A stretch of 64,000 bases of DNA. Source: Thiocystis violascens. GTDB lineage: Bacteria > Pseudomonadota > Gammaproteobacteria > Chromatiales > Chromatiaceae. The stretch spans positions 38,740-102,739 of the forward strand of contig DYNM01000010.1 in assembly GCA_020721065.1 (NCBI GenBank), read 5' to 3'. A program made the translations under genes and the position numbers. Within the stretch, counting starts at the first letter, position 1, and each line of letters opens with the position of its first letter. Below the pieces are notes generated by a model, which was given only the letters and a program-made list of their open reading frames with translations, had not been told where the DNA came from and ran no database searches. Positions 16,980-26,251 of the stretch are shown piece by piece.

Positions 16980-17864
16980 ATGCCTTGGTTACAACTGTCA
17001 TTGACGGTGCCACGCGAGCACGCGGAAACCACTGCGCTCAATTTGGAATTGGCGGGGGCATTGTCCGTCACGTTGAGCGATGCGGGCGATGAGCCGCAGC
17101 TCGAACCTGCGCCGGGCGCAACGCCGCTGTGGTCACAAGTGACGCTGTTGGCGTTGTTTGATTGCGATCCAGAGTCGCAGGCGGTGGTGGAACGGTTGGC
17201 GCTGGCGTTGGCGGCGCAGCCCGGTGCTGCGCCGAACATTGCGCGGATTGAAGATCAGGTGTGGGAGCGGGTGTGGCTCGATACGTTTAAGCCGACGCGC
17301 TTTGGGCAGCGGCTGTGGGTGTGTCCGCACGGGCAAGCGCCAGCGGAGCCGGATGCGATCATCGTGGCGTTAGACCCCGGCTTGGCGTTTGGCACCGGTC
17401 ATCACGCGACGACGGCGCTGTGTTTGGAGTGGCTGGACGGGGCGGCATTGGCGGGCGCGACGGTGCTGGATTACGGCTGCGGCTCGGGCATTTTGGCGAT
17501 TGCTGCCTTAAAACTCGGCGCGGCGCGAGCTATCGCAGTCGATCACGATCCGCAGGCGTTGACGGCCACGCGAGATAACGCGCAGGCCAACGGCGTGGCG
17601 GCGCAGTTGACGGTCTGTACACCCGAAGAACTGACCACGCCGCCGGTGGATTTTGTGTGCGCCAACATTCTCGCCGAACCATTGGTCACGCTCGCTCCGC
17701 GTCTTATTGGGCTATTGCGCCCGACTGGTCAGCTCGCGTTGTCGGGCATTCTCACCACGCAGGTGGCGCAGGTGAGTGCTGCGTATGCCGCACAGATTGC
17801 ACTCGCGCCGGTGCGGGAGCGGGAAGACTGGGCGTTGCTGTGCGGGTACAAAAAACCGTGCTGA
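16980..17864 (+). CDS. prmA: Ribosomal protein L11 methyltransferase
   Basis: This 294-residue protein trimethylates ribosomal protein L11. It has the N-terminal L11-recognition domain (MPWLQLSLTVPREHAETTALNLELAGALSVTL split over the first 35 residues), the linker LDPGLAFGTGHHATTALCLEWL and the S-adenosylmethionine motif DYGCGSGILAIAALKLGA. A TTG at 16971 extends the frame, but ATG 16980 fits homologues. The next gene begins inside its last codons. Confidence 0.95.
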   Translation: MPWLQLSLTVPREHAETTALNLELAGALSVTLSDAGDEPQLEPAPGATPLWSQVTLLALFDCDPESQAVVERLALALAAQPGAAPNIARIEDQVWERVWLDTFKPTRFGQRLWVCPHGQAPAEPDAIIVALDPGLAFGTGHHATTALCLEWLDGAALAGATVLDYGCGSGILAIAALKLGAARAIAVDHDPQALTATRDNAQANGVAAQLTVCTPEELTTPPVDFVCANILAEPLVTLAPRLIGLLRPTGQLALSGILTTQVAQVSAAYAAQIALAPVREREDWALLCGYKKPC

Positions 17865-18886
17865 CTTCTGCCACCCCGCGCCAGCTCGGCACGTCACCCA
17901 CCACGCTCACCCCGGACGACGCTGCGCAATTGCAAACGCTGGGGCGAGCGGTGATTACGACTGAAGCTGCCGCTGTCGCCGCGCTCGCTGACCGGATTGA
18001 TGCCGCTTTTGTCGCTGCCTGCTGCTATGTGCTGGCGTGTGACGGGCGGATCGTCGTGTTAGGCATGGGCAAATCCGGGCACATCGGCGGCAAGATCGCG
18101 GCGACCTTGGCGAGCACCGGCACTCCCGCTTTTTTCGTTCACCCCGGCGAAGCCAGTCACGGCGATCTGGGCATGATCACGCCCCGCGACGTGGTGCTTG
18201 CCATTTCCAACTCCGGTGAAACTGCCGAATTGCTCACGCTGTTACCGCGCTTAAAACGGCTCGGCGTGCCGCTGATCACGCTGACCGGTCGCCCGGACTC
18301 CACGCTGGCGCGTGAAGCTGCCGCCACGCTCGATATCAGCGTCACCAGCGAAGCCTGCCCACTGGGACTCGCGCCGACTGCGAGCACGACGGCGGCGCTG
18401 GCGATGGGAGATGCGTTGGCGATTGCGGTGCTGGAACAGCGCGGCTTCACCGCTGATGATTTCGCTCGTTCGCATCCGGCCGGAAGTTTGGGTCGCCGTT
18501 TGCTGCTGCACGTCAGCGATGTGATGCACCGTGATGAGCGGGTGCCGGTGGTGACGAGTGGCACGGGGTTGTTGCTGACGTTGCTGGAAATGTCGCGCCA
18601 AGGGCTGGGCATGAGCGCGGTGATTGATGGCAACGGCGTGGTGATTGGCGTATTCACCGATGGCGATTTACGGCGGACGCTGGATCGTGGGCTGCCGGTG
18701 CAGGAAACGGTGATTGATGCGGTGATGACGCGCCCGGGTGCCACCATCGCTGCGGAGGCGCTGGCAGTGGAGGCGCTGCAACTCATGGAAGCCAAAGCAA
18801 TCAACGGGTTATTGGTCGTCGATGCGGAGCGGCGGCTGGTGGGGGCGCTGAATATGCACGATTTACTGCGGGCGGGCGTCGTCTGA
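17858..18886 (+). CDS. kdsD: Arabinose-5-phosphate isomerase (KdsD)
   Basis: This 342-residue enzyme converts ribulose-5-phosphate to arabinose-5-phosphate, the first step of Kdo synthesis. An N-terminal SIS domain shows VVLGMGKSGHIGGKIAATLASTGTPAFFVHPGEASHGDLGM and ISNSGETAEL. Two CBS domains follow (about 215-340). The GTG at 17858, overlapping the prmA stop codon, is chosen because it removes a non-homologous N-terminal extension. It starts the Kdo/LPS-export run kdsD-kdsC-lptC-lptA-lptB. Confidence 0.94.
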   Translation: MLTSATPRQLGTSPTTLTPDDAAQLQTLGRAVITTEAAAVAALADRIDAAFVAACCYVLACDGRIVVLGMGKSGHIGGKIAATLASTGTPAFFVHPGEASHGDLGMITPRDVVLAISNSGETAELLTLLPRLKRLGVPLITLTGRPDSTLAREAAATLDISVTSEACPLGLAPTASTTAALAMGDALAIAVLEQRGFTADDFARSHPAGSLGRRLLLHVSDVMHRDERVPVVTSGTGLLLTLLEMSRQGLGMSAVIDGNGVVIGVFTDGDLRRTLDRGLPVQETVIDAVMTRPGATIAAEALAVEALQLMEAKAINGLLVVDAERRLVGALNMHDLLRAGVV

Positions 18887-18949
18887 AAACCGACAACGTA
18901 ATCAACAGTTTAACCACACTTTCATCATCAACTTTTAGGTTATCACGGT

Positions 18950-19471
18950 ATGGCTACTTTGCTCGAACGCGCTGCCCACATTCGTTTGGTGATCTTTGAT
19001 GTTGACGGGGTGCTGACTGACGGCAGCCTGTTTCTCGGTGACGATGGTCAGGAATACAAGGCGTTCAATTCCCGCGACGGGCTGGGCATGGTGCTGTTGC
19101 AAAGTACCGGCGTGCGGCTGGCGGTGATTACCGGGCGCACCTCGCAGGTGGTGCAGCGGCGCATGGCGAGCCTTGGCATTACCGAGGTCTATCAGGGCTA
19201 TCAAGACAAATTGCCGGCGTATGCGGAGTTGAAGCAGAAGCTGGCACTGACCGATGCAGCGATTGCCTATGTTGGTGATGACGTGGTGGATTTGCCGATC
19301 ATGCGGCAGGTCGGGTTGGCAATTGCGGTGAGCGATGCTCATCCGCGAGTGCAGGAACAGGCGCATCTGCGTACCAAAGCTGCCGGTGGACGCGGCGCAG
19401 CGCGGGAAGTGTGCGAATTGATTTTATCGGCGCAGGGCAATTTAGAGCGGGTGATGGGACGATTTGGTTGA
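18950..19471 (+). CDS. kdsC: 3-deoxy-D-manno-octulosonate 8-phosphate phosphatase
   Basis: This 173-residue HAD-family phosphatase releases Kdo from Kdo-8-phosphate. The HAD motif I is LVIFDVDGVLTDG, motif II lies in LAVITGRTS, and motif IV is YVGDDVVDLPIM. The short form without a cap domain, active as a tetramer, is typical of KdsC. It sits 63 bases after kdsD and 17 bases before lptC. Confidence 0.95.
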   Translation: MATLLERAAHIRLVIFDVDGVLTDGSLFLGDDGQEYKAFNSRDGLGMVLLQSTGVRLAVITGRTSQVVQRRMASLGITEVYQGYQDKLPAYAELKQKLALTDAAIAYVGDDVVDLPIMRQVGLAIAVSDAHPRVQEQAHLRTKAAGGRGAAREVCELILSAQGNLERVMGRFG

Positions 19472-19488
19472 ATCAGCGCCAGCAGCGC

Positions 19489-20118
19489 ATGTTGCATTTT
19501 TCCCACTTTCATCTGCCGAGCGTCACCCCGCGCCAGCTCGTGTTAGCAACGGGCTTTGCCATGAGCGGCGGCTGGGCGTGGTGGCATCTGCACACCGTGC
19601 CAGCACCCGTCACTGCGCCGCCGCGCCCACGCTTGCCCGATCATCACATCTGGCAACTCACGGCCGTAGAAACCGACGCCAACGGACAGCCGCAGCGTCA
19701 GTTGTCAGTCAGTCAAGTGCAGCATTTTGTCGCTGAAAATCTCTCCGAATTGACCCAACCCCGCGTCACTTTGCTACACGCGACCGATGGCAAATGGACG
19801 GCGCGAGCGGATCAAGGGCTGATTTTTCAAAGCGGGGCGCAGATACGCTTGTTGGGTAATGTCGAAATCAATCGCGCCGCCGTTGCGCACCAGCGTCCGC
19901 TGCAATTGTTCACCACGCAGCTTGATCTGTGGCGCGAGCAGGCGCTGGCGGCAACTGAGCAGCCGGTGCGCATCATCAGCGGCGCTGACACGCTGACGGC
20001 TCCGACGCTGCAACTGTGGTACGCGCACCCGGCGCGGCTGACGTTTCACGGACGCACCCAGCTTCAAATCACGCCTGCTGCCGCGCCAGCGCCGCCATCT
20101 GGAGGATCGCCGTTGTGA
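19489..20118 (+). CDS. lptC: LPS export protein LptC
   Basis: This 209-residue single-pass inner-membrane protein has an N-terminal anchor (VTPRQLVLATGFAMSGGWAWW) and a periplasmic beta-jellyroll domain (QLTAVETDANGQPQRQLSVSQVQHF). LptC receives LPS from LptBFG and hands it to LptA. Sequence conservation is low in this family; the call is supported strongly by position between kdsC and lptA-lptB. ATG 19489 is the first start after kdsC. Confidence 0.9.
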   Translation: MLHFSHFHLPSVTPRQLVLATGFAMSGGWAWWHLHTVPAPVTAPPRPRLPDHHIWQLTAVETDANGQPQRQLSVSQVQHFVAENLSELTQPRVTLLHATDGKWTARADQGLIFQSGAQIRLLGNVEINRAAVAHQRPLQLFTTQLDLWREQALAATEQPVRIISGADTLTAPTLQLWYAHPARLTFHGRTQLQITPAAAPAPPSGGSPL

Positions 20119-20633
20119 TCAATCGTCAACTGATGCTCGGCGTCATGCTGGCGCTGCTGGCGCAACCGGCGGCGTGGGCGCTGCAAGCGGATACGCAGCA
20201 ACCGCTGTTGATTGAAGCCAATGATGTAGAAGTGCGCGAAGCAGACGGCACCAGCGTGTACGTCGGGCAGGTGGTGGTGACGCAGGGCACTTTACGGCTC
20301 ACTGCGGACCATATCACTGTTTATCATCAAGAAAATCGCCAGCCGCGCTTCATCATCGCGCTGGGTAAGCCAGTGCGTTATCAGCAGCAAGTGGACGCCA
20401 AAGCGGGCATGGTGCAGGCGTCGGCGCTGCGGATGGAATATGACGTGGTGAAAGAGGAATTGATTTTGATCGGTGACGGGCTGCTGGTGCAGGGCACAGA
20501 TCGGCTGGCGAGTGAGCGGATTATTTATGACCGCGCTCATGCGCAGTTTCGCGCTGGTGGCAGCGGGCGGGTGAAGATCACGATCACGCCAGACACTGCT
20601 GCACCTGCTGGACGGAGCGGCAGTCAGCGATGA
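20115..20633 (+). CDS. lptA: LPS transport periplasmic protein LptA
   Basis: This 172-residue protein has a signal peptide (LMLGVMLALLAQPAAWA) and an OstA/LptA jellyroll domain (PLLIEANDVEVREADGTSVYVGQVVVTQG). LptA oligomers bridge the periplasm from LptC to LptD. The GTG start at 20115 overlaps the lptC stop codon, and its own stop codon overlaps the lptB start, so the three are translationally coupled. Confidence 0.94.
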   Translation: MINRQLMLGVMLALLAQPAAWALQADTQQPLLIEANDVEVREADGTSVYVGQVVVTQGTLRLTADHITVYHQENRQPRFIIALGKPVRYQQQVDAKAGMVQASALRMEYDVVKEELILIGDGLLVQGTDRLASERIIYDRAHAQFRAGGSGRVKITITPDTAAPAGRSGSQR

Positions 20634-21355
20634 GCGTGTTGCAAGTGGAGCAGTTGCACAAAAGTTATCGCGGACGCGAGGTGTTGCGTGGCGTCAGCGT
20701 GGCGGTGAATGCGGGTGAAGTAGTCGGGCTGCTCGGCCCCAACGGCGCGGGTAAAACGACTTGCTTTTATCTCATCGTCGGGCTGCTGGCTGCCGATCAA
20801 GGGCGGATTTTGCTTAATGATCAAGATATTACCCATCAGCCAATGCACCGCCGGGCGCGAGCGGGATTGAGCTATTTGGCGCAGGAGCCGTCGGTATTTC
20901 GCAAGCTCACCGCTCGCGCCAATATCTTGGCCATTCTCGAACTGCGCCGCGATCTGACGCCGGCCGAACGCGAGCAGCGCTGCGATGAATTGTTGGATGA
21001 ATTGGGCATTGCGCACGTTGGCGGATCGCTGGCGCTGAGTTTGTCTGGCGGCGAGCGGCGGCGGTTGGAAATTGCCCGCGCTCTGGTGACAGCGCCGGAG
21101 GTGTTGCTGCTCGATGAGCCGTTTGCGGGTGTTGATCCGATTGCGGTAGGCGACATCAAGGCAATCGTGACGCATCTGCGCGAGCGCAACATTGGCGTGC
21201 TGATTACCGATCATAACGTCCGCGAAACGCTGGCAATTTGCGACCGGGGTTACATCATCAGCGATGGGAAGGTGATTGCTGCCGGGGTGCCGAGCGTGTT
21301 GCTGGCCGATCAGCACGTCCGCGAGGTGTATCTCGGTGCGGATTTTGCGATGTGA
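20630..21355 (+). CDS. lptB: LPS export ABC transporter ATPase LptB
   Basis: This 241-residue ABC ATPase has Walker A GPNGAGKTTC, signature LSGGERRRLEIARAL, Walker B VLLLDEPFAGVDP and the switch histidine in LITDHNVRETL. It powers extraction of LPS from the inner membrane with LptF and LptG, which are not in this window. The start overlaps the lptA stop codon. Confidence 0.96.
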   Translation: MSVLQVEQLHKSYRGREVLRGVSVAVNAGEVVGLLGPNGAGKTTCFYLIVGLLAADQGRILLNDQDITHQPMHRRARAGLSYLAQEPSVFRKLTARANILAILELRRDLTPAEREQRCDELLDELGIAHVGGSLALSLSGGERRRLEIARALVTAPEVLLLDEPFAGVDPIAVGDIKAIVTHLRERNIGVLITDHNVRETLAICDRGYIISDGKVIAAGVPSVLLADQHVREVYLGADFAM

Positions 21356-21497
21356 CGCAATCGGGCAGCGGTCAACCCGGCGCGGTGTTTGATGTTACGA
21401 TTCAACCTAATGCCGGTGACAGTTGCGCTGTTGCCACAATGCTCAATTGCCTACTTTGGCACGCGAACTTAGGACTCCAAGGCGCTCACGCGATTTT

Positions 21498-22982
21498 ATG
21501 AAGGTTTCAATCCAGCTCCGCCTCGGTCAACACCTCACGATGACGCCGCAGTTGCAACAAGCGATCAAGCTGTTGCAATTGTCTACGCTCGAACTGCAAA
21601 AAGAGATTCAAGAGGCGCTGGATACCAACCTGATGCTGGAGGAAGGCGACGAGGCGGAACGCTTTCTCGCGGCCGAAGCTGACGATATGCGGCTCGCGCC
21701 GCAGCCCGAGCCGGAGCCGTCGTATGCGCAGCAAGAGGCGCTGGCGGAGCGGGAAGTGCCGGCGGAATCCAGCGAGATGCCAGATGAGTTGCCGGTCGAT
21801 ACGCAGTGGGATGATGTGTTTGACAGCTATGCGTCTAGCAGCGGCAGCGGGTCTGGTGATGATGAATTTGATCCGCTCACTCAGCAAAGTCGGCCGCTGA
21901 CGCTGTACGATCATTTGCTGTGGCAGTTGCAATTGAGTCATTTGAGCGAGCGCGATTTGATGATTGCTCAAGTCATCATTGATGCGATTGATGCAGATGG
22001 TTATCTGCGCTGCGAGATAGAGGAATTGGTGGCGACGCTGGGTGATCCGAGCATTGGCGCAGACGAGGTGCAAACGCTGTTGTATCGGGTGCAGGCGCTT
22101 GATCCGGCGGGCGTGGGAGCGCGGCATTTGCAGGAGTGTTTGCTGATTCAGTTGCGCCAATTGCCGCCGGAGACGCCGCACTGTCAGTTGGCGCTGACGA
22201 TTTGCCGCAAGGGTTTTGAGGCGCTGCCGCGCAAAGATATTCCGGCGTTATTGAAACTGTGCAGCGGAGTGGCGGAAAGCGAGATTCAGGCGGCGCTGGC
22301 GCTGATTCGCTCGCTCCAGCCGCGTCCGGGCGCGTCGATTGCGAGTCCAGCGCCGGAATACATCGTGCCGGATATTTTTGTGCATAAAATTGAAGGGCGT
22401 TGGCGCGTGGAGTTGAATAGCGAGATTGCACCCAAGCTGCGGGTGAATGCGGAATATCTCAATCTCATTCGTCGTTCCGATCAAAGTCCGAGCGGGGCGC
22501 TGTTAAAAAACCATTTGCAGGAAGCGCGGTGGTTGATTAAAAGCCTCGCCAGTCGCAATGAAACGGTGCTGCGCGTTGGTGCAAAAATCGTTGAAATGCA
22601 GCAAGATTTTTTTGAGCGCGGTGATGAAGGAATGCGCCCATTGATTTTGCGCGACATCGCAGCCGAGCTGGATTTACATGAATCCACCGTGTCGCGGGTG
22701 ACGACGCAGAAATATATGAATACGCCGCGTGGTACCTTTGAATTCAAATACTTTTTCTCATCACATGTCACCACTGCTTCTGGCGGCGAATGTTCGTCTA
22801 CCGCAATTCGGGCGCTGATTCGCAAATTGATTGCGGCAGAGTCCACCAAAAAACCCTTGAGTGACGATAAAATTGCCAAGGATTTGGCAGATCAAGGGAT
22901 TCAAGTTGCGCGGCGAACCGTTGCCAAATACCGCGAGGCGATGGGTATTCCTCCCTCGAATGAGCGCAAACGTCTGAATTAA
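21498..22982 (+). CDS. rpoN: RNA polymerase sigma-54 factor
   Basis: This 494-residue protein has the Gln/Leu-rich region I (LRLGQHLTMTPQLQQAIKLLQ), an acidic region II (about 55-125), core-binding and HTH domains, and the RpoN box ARRTVAKYREAMGI near the C-terminus. It directs RNA polymerase to -24/-12 promoters opened by enhancer-binding ATPases. ATG 21498 is chosen because homologues begin MKxSLQLRLGQ-like. hpf, ptsN, hprK and rapZ downstream form the conserved rpoN neighbourhood. Confidence 0.96.
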   Translation: MKVSIQLRLGQHLTMTPQLQQAIKLLQLSTLELQKEIQEALDTNLMLEEGDEAERFLAAEADDMRLAPQPEPEPSYAQQEALAEREVPAESSEMPDELPVDTQWDDVFDSYASSSGSGSGDDEFDPLTQQSRPLTLYDHLLWQLQLSHLSERDLMIAQVIIDAIDADGYLRCEIEELVATLGDPSIGADEVQTLLYRVQALDPAGVGARHLQECLLIQLRQLPPETPHCQLALTICRKGFEALPRKDIPALLKLCSGVAESEIQAALALIRSLQPRPGASIASPAPEYIVPDIFVHKIEGRWRVELNSEIAPKLRVNAEYLNLIRRSDQSPSGALLKNHLQEARWLIKSLASRNETVLRVGAKIVEMQQDFFERGDEGMRPLILRDIAAELDLHESTVSRVTTQKYMNTPRGTFEFKYFFSSHVTTASGGECSSTAIRALIRKLIAAESTKKPLSDDKIAKDLADQGIQVARRTVAKYREAMGIPPSNERKRLN

Positions 22983-23015
22983 CAGGCTGTTTGAATACTA
23001 ATGGAGCTATAAAAA

Positions 23016-23339
23016 ATGCAGATCAATCTGACGGGTCATCACATCGATATTACTGACGCGCTGAGAAGTTATGTCGAAGACAAATTCGAGCGCATGGCGC
23101 GTCATTTCGACCACGTCATCACTGCGCACGTTGTGCTCAGTGTGGAAAAACTTGATCAGAAAGCCGAGGCGACGCTGCATGTGAACGGCGGTCCGGTTTT
23201 TGCTGATGCGGTACACGAAGATATGTATGCCGCAATTGATGCGCTGGTTGATAAGCTCGACCGGCAGGTGTTGCGCCTCAAGGAAAAGAAGGGCAACCAT
23301 CGCGGTAACGCGGTCAAACTCGCTGATATGGATGAATAG
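23016..23339 (+). CDS. hpf: Ribosome hibernation promoting factor (short form)
   Basis: This 107-residue protein (MQINLTGHHIDITDALRSYVEDKFERM) is of the short YfiA/HPF class that binds the 30S decoding centre and helps form inactive 100S ribosomes in stationary phase. It has only the N-terminal domain, as expected for gammaproteobacterial HPF. It lies 33 bases after rpoN and is followed by a terminator, so it may end the lpt-rpoN transcript. Confidence 0.94.
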   Translation: MQINLTGHHIDITDALRSYVEDKFERMARHFDHVITAHVVLSVEKLDQKAEATLHVNGGPVFADAVHEDMYAAIDALVDKLDRQVLRLKEKKGNHRGNAVKLADMDE

Positions 23340-23395
23340 TGATGGTCGCGTTCGCGCACTGATTCAATGCAGCGCGTCTTGACTTTTAGCGCAAT

Positions 23396-23436
23396 ACACC
23401 TTGAACGGATTTTCACTCCGTTCGAGGTGTTTTTTA
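23396..23436 (+). terminator. Rho-independent terminator between hpf and ptsN
   Basis: A 14-base left arm (23396-23409, ACACCTTGAACGGA) pairs with 23417-23430 (TCCGTTCGAGGTGT, one mismatch). The loop is 7 nt and a T run follows. It separates hpf from the PTS genes. Confidence 0.88.
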
Positions 23437-23506
23437 TTGAAAATCGGAATGGGCGCATGATTGATTTGCGCCGCTGTGGTGCGTGGCAAGACTCGGATTT
23501 GGCATC

Positions 23507-23956
23507 ATGTTCAGTACAGATTTAATTAACGAAACCCGAATTCAATGCGGGCTGGAACTCACCAGCAAGAAGCGGCTGCTGGAAACTTTGGCGCAGTTGT
23601 TGGCTAACGCCCAACCGCGCCTTGATGTTGCCACCGTGTTTGAGCGGTTGGTTGAACGTGAACGCTTGGGCAGCACGGGCTTGGGGCACGGCATCGGGCT
23701 GCCACACGCTCGCACCAAGGATGTCAGCAGTGTAATTGGCGCTTTTGTGCAGTTAAATCAAGGTGTTGATTATGATGCGACCGATGGGGAAGTGGTTGAT
23801 TTAGCCTTTGCCTTGCTGGTGCCGGATGAAGCCAATGACGAACATTTACGCCTGCTCGCCCAACTCGCTGGTCTGTTCAGCGATCCCACCATCCGCGAGC
23901 AGTTGCGCGGTGCAGAGTCTGCCGCTGCGCTGTTGCAAGTCCTCAATACCCGCTAA
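23507..23956 (+). CDS. ptsN: PTS-Ntr EIIA component
   Basis: This 149-residue EIIA protein of the nitrogen-related PTS has the active-site histidine at residue 67 in GHGIGLPHAR. It takes phosphate from HPr/NPr and signals through protein contacts rather than sugar transport. ATG 23507 gives the usual N-terminus (FSTDLINETRIQCGLE). It is followed by hprK and rapZ, the standard order in proteobacteria with a regulatory PTS. Confidence 0.94.
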   Translation: MFSTDLINETRIQCGLELTSKKRLLETLAQLLANAQPRLDVATVFERLVERERLGSTGLGHGIGLPHARTKDVSSVIGAFVQLNQGVDYDATDGEVVDLAFALLVPDEANDEHLRLLAQLAGLFSDPTIREQLRGAESAAALLQVLNTR

Positions 23957-23977
23957 TCCTCTGTAGCTGTAGCCGCG

Positions 23978-24940
23978 ATGATCGACAGCTTGCAAGCATT
24001 GATTGCGCAAACCGGCCCCCAGCTCAAGCTGCATTGGTTGACGCCCAAACCACGCACCGCCCGCCCTTTACGCACGACTGAGCCAGCTCAGTTGCGCCAA
24101 TCTTTGATTGGTTCTCTTAACTGCATTCATCCCAATCGGTTGCAGGTGATCGGGCAGCAGGAGCAAGCCTATTTAGCCACTTTGAGCGCCAGCGCCTTTG
24201 CCGAAACGGTGGACACGCTCTTTGCTGGCGCACCAGCGGCGGTGATTTTTACTGACAGCGTGGTGCCCGATAAGGCGTTATGTGAAGCCGCTGAAGCGAC
24301 GCAGACGCCGTTGTTAGCGTCCACGCTCGGCGATCAAGATTTGATTAACCATCTGCGCTATTTTCTGACGCACGCGCTGGCGGAGCGCAAAACGCTGCAC
24401 GGCGTCTTTATTGAAGTGTTGGGCATGGGCGTGTTGTTGATCGGCAATCCGGCGGTCGGCAAAAGTGAGCTGGCGCTGGAGCTGATTACTCGCGGACATC
24501 GCTTGATCGCAGATGACGCGCCTCGTTTTGCGCGGATTGCGCCGGATGTGCTGGAAGGCACTTGCCCGGAATTGTTGCGCGATTTTCTCGAAGTGCGCGG
24601 GCTGGGAATTCTCAACATCCGCGCCATGTTTGGAGAAAGTGCGGTGCTGCGCAACAAAACGCTCAATCTCATCATCGACTTACAGCCGCTGGATTTACAA
24701 CAATTGGAATCCATTGATCGTCTCACAGGGAGCTTGACGGCGCTGACGATTCTTGATGTCACGATCCCGAAAATTTTGATGCCGGTCGCGCCGGGGCGCA
24801 ATTTAGCGATTTTGGTGGAAGCGGCAGTGCGCCATCAGATTTTGCGGATTCGCGGTTATGACGCGAGTGACGATTTCACTAATCGCCAAGCGCGGGCAAT
24901 CAGCCTTGATCGCCCACCGCCGCAGTTGGTGCGGCGCTGA
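23978..24940 (+). CDS. hprK: HPr kinase/phosphorylase
   Basis: This 320-residue protein has an N-terminal domain and a C-terminal kinase domain with the Walker A variant GNPAVGKSELALELI and the family signature EVRGLGILNIRAMFGE. It phosphorylates and dephosphorylates Ser46 of HPr. HprK is usual in Firmicutes but occurs in many proteobacteria without a full sugar PTS. The HPr gene downstream keeps Ser46, so the pair can be functional. Confidence 0.94.
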   Translation: MIDSLQALIAQTGPQLKLHWLTPKPRTARPLRTTEPAQLRQSLIGSLNCIHPNRLQVIGQQEQAYLATLSASAFAETVDTLFAGAPAAVIFTDSVVPDKALCEAAEATQTPLLASTLGDQDLINHLRYFLTHALAERKTLHGVFIEVLGMGVLLIGNPAVGKSELALELITRGHRLIADDAPRFARIAPDVLEGTCPELLRDFLEVRGLGILNIRAMFGESAVLRNKTLNLIIDLQPLDLQQLESIDRLTGSLTALTILDVTIPKILMPVAPGRNLAILVEAAVRHQILRIRGYDASDDFTNRQARAISLDRPPPQLVRR

Positions 24941-24965
24941 CGTGTGGAGTGAGAGTTAAAACGCC

Positions 24966-25826
24966 ATGAAATTAGTCATTCTCAGCGGCTTGTCCGGTTC
25001 CGGTAAAAGTGTGGCGCTGCACACGCTGGAGGATTTGGGCTATTACTGCATCGACAATTTGCCGTTGTTTTTATTGCATGATTTGGTACACGGGCTGGGC
25101 AGAGCGGCGCTGACTGAGCAGTTGACGCATACCGCAGTTGGCATTGATGCCCGCACCAGCGCGGATCAACTGCGCCTGTTGCCGGAGTTGATTCATACCG
25201 CGCAGGAGCACGGCGTGGAATGTCGGGTGATTTTTCTTGAGACGCACCCGGACACGTTGATGCGGCGTTTTAGCGAGACGCGGCGGCGTCATCCGTTGAC
25301 GCGGGGTGATCGGGCGCTGAGTGAGGCGATTGCGTTGGAGCGGGAGCTGTTGGCACCGATTCGCGCCTGTGCGGATTTGTGCCTTGATACCACGCTCACC
25401 AACGTGCATGAGCTGCGGGATCGGGTGCGCGGGTGGCTGGTGGGCAGCGCCTCGCCGAAAGCCTCGATTGTGCTGCAATCGTTTGGGTTTAAGCACGGAG
25501 TGCCGCAAGAGGTTGATTTTGTGTTTGATGTTCGTTGTTTACCCAATCCGCACTGGCAAGCGGAACTCAAACCCTTGACCGGACGCGATGCGCCGGTGAT
25601 TGCATTTTTGGAGGCCAGCGCGGCAGTGCGGCAGATGAGTCTTGATTTACAAACGTTTTTCCGCCAGTGGATTCCATCGTTTGAAACCGATGGGCGCAGT
25701 TATCTCACCATCGCCATCGGCTGCACCGGCGGTCAACATCGTTCGGTGTATATGACGGAAATGCTGCGCCGCAGCTTTGAAGCAGACGGACATCGCGTCA
25801 TCGTCCGCCATCGGGAATTGCCATGA
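24966..25826 (+). CDS. rapZ: RNase adapter protein RapZ (nucleotide-binding)
   Basis: This 286-residue P-loop protein opens MKLVILSGLSGSGKSVALHTLEDLGYYCIDN in its first 31 residues. The C-terminal domain ends with IAIGCTGGQHRSVYMTE, the signature of the family. In E. coli RapZ binds the sRNA GlmZ and recruits RNase E, controlling glucosamine-6-phosphate synthase. Outside enterics the role is less clear. It overlaps the next gene by 4 bases. Confidence 0.93.
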   Translation: MKLVILSGLSGSGKSVALHTLEDLGYYCIDNLPLFLLHDLVHGLGRAALTEQLTHTAVGIDARTSADQLRLLPELIHTAQEHGVECRVIFLETHPDTLMRRFSETRRRHPLTRGDRALSEAIALERELLAPIRACADLCLDTTLTNVHELRDRVRGWLVGSASPKASIVLQSFGFKHGVPQEVDFVFDVRCLPNPHWQAELKPLTGRDAPVIAFLEASAAVRQMSLDLQTFFRQWIPSFETDGRSYLTIAIGCTGGQHRSVYMTEMLRRSFEADGHRVIVRHRELP

Positions 25827-26245
25827 CAGTTGGGATTGTATTGCTGACGCATTGTCCGTTAGCGGGCGGGCTGCTGCGGGTGGCGGCTGATTTGCTCGGC
25901 AGCTATCCCGACGGCGTGGAGATTTTAGAGGTCGTCAACGATACGCCGTGCGACATCTTGATCACGGAAGGATTGCGTTGCCTTGCCGAGGTCGATCAAG
26001 GCGAGGGAGTGTTGATTTTGACTGATTTATTTGGTGCTACGCCGGCGAATGTCGCCAAAGAGTTGTTAGCGCAGCATCCGCAGGCGCGAGTGCTGACGGG
26101 GTTAAATCTACCGATGTTGCTGCGGGCGTTGAATTACGCGCATTTGGCGCTGGATGAGGTGACGGAGAAGGCGTGCGCTGGTGGACGCGATGGTGTGCGG
26201 CTTTGTGCGGCGGCAACGCCATCTCCCGTGTCTTGCCGAGGATAA
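25823..26245 (+). CDS. PTS mannose-type EIIA domain protein
   Basis: This 140-residue EIIA of the mannose family has the phospho-acceptor histidine at residue 10 in LLTHCPLAGGLL and a core segment GVLILTDLFGATPANVAKEL. No EIIB, EIIC or EIID permease gene is present, so it is probably regulatory, as in related proteobacterial hprK-rapZ-EIIA-HPr clusters. It overlaps rapZ and abuts the HPr gene. Confidence 0.9.
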   Translation: MTVGIVLLTHCPLAGGLLRVAADLLGSYPDGVEILEVVNDTPCDILITEGLRCLAEVDQGEGVLILTDLFGATPANVAKELLAQHPQARVLTGLNLPMLLRALNYAHLALDEVTEKACAGGRDGVRLCAAATPSPVSCRG

Positions 26246-26251
26246 GTGCTA

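Noticed and set aside
20624..21316. 230-residue reverse-strand frame
   Set aside because: It is fully antisense to lptB, which has every ABC ATPase motif.
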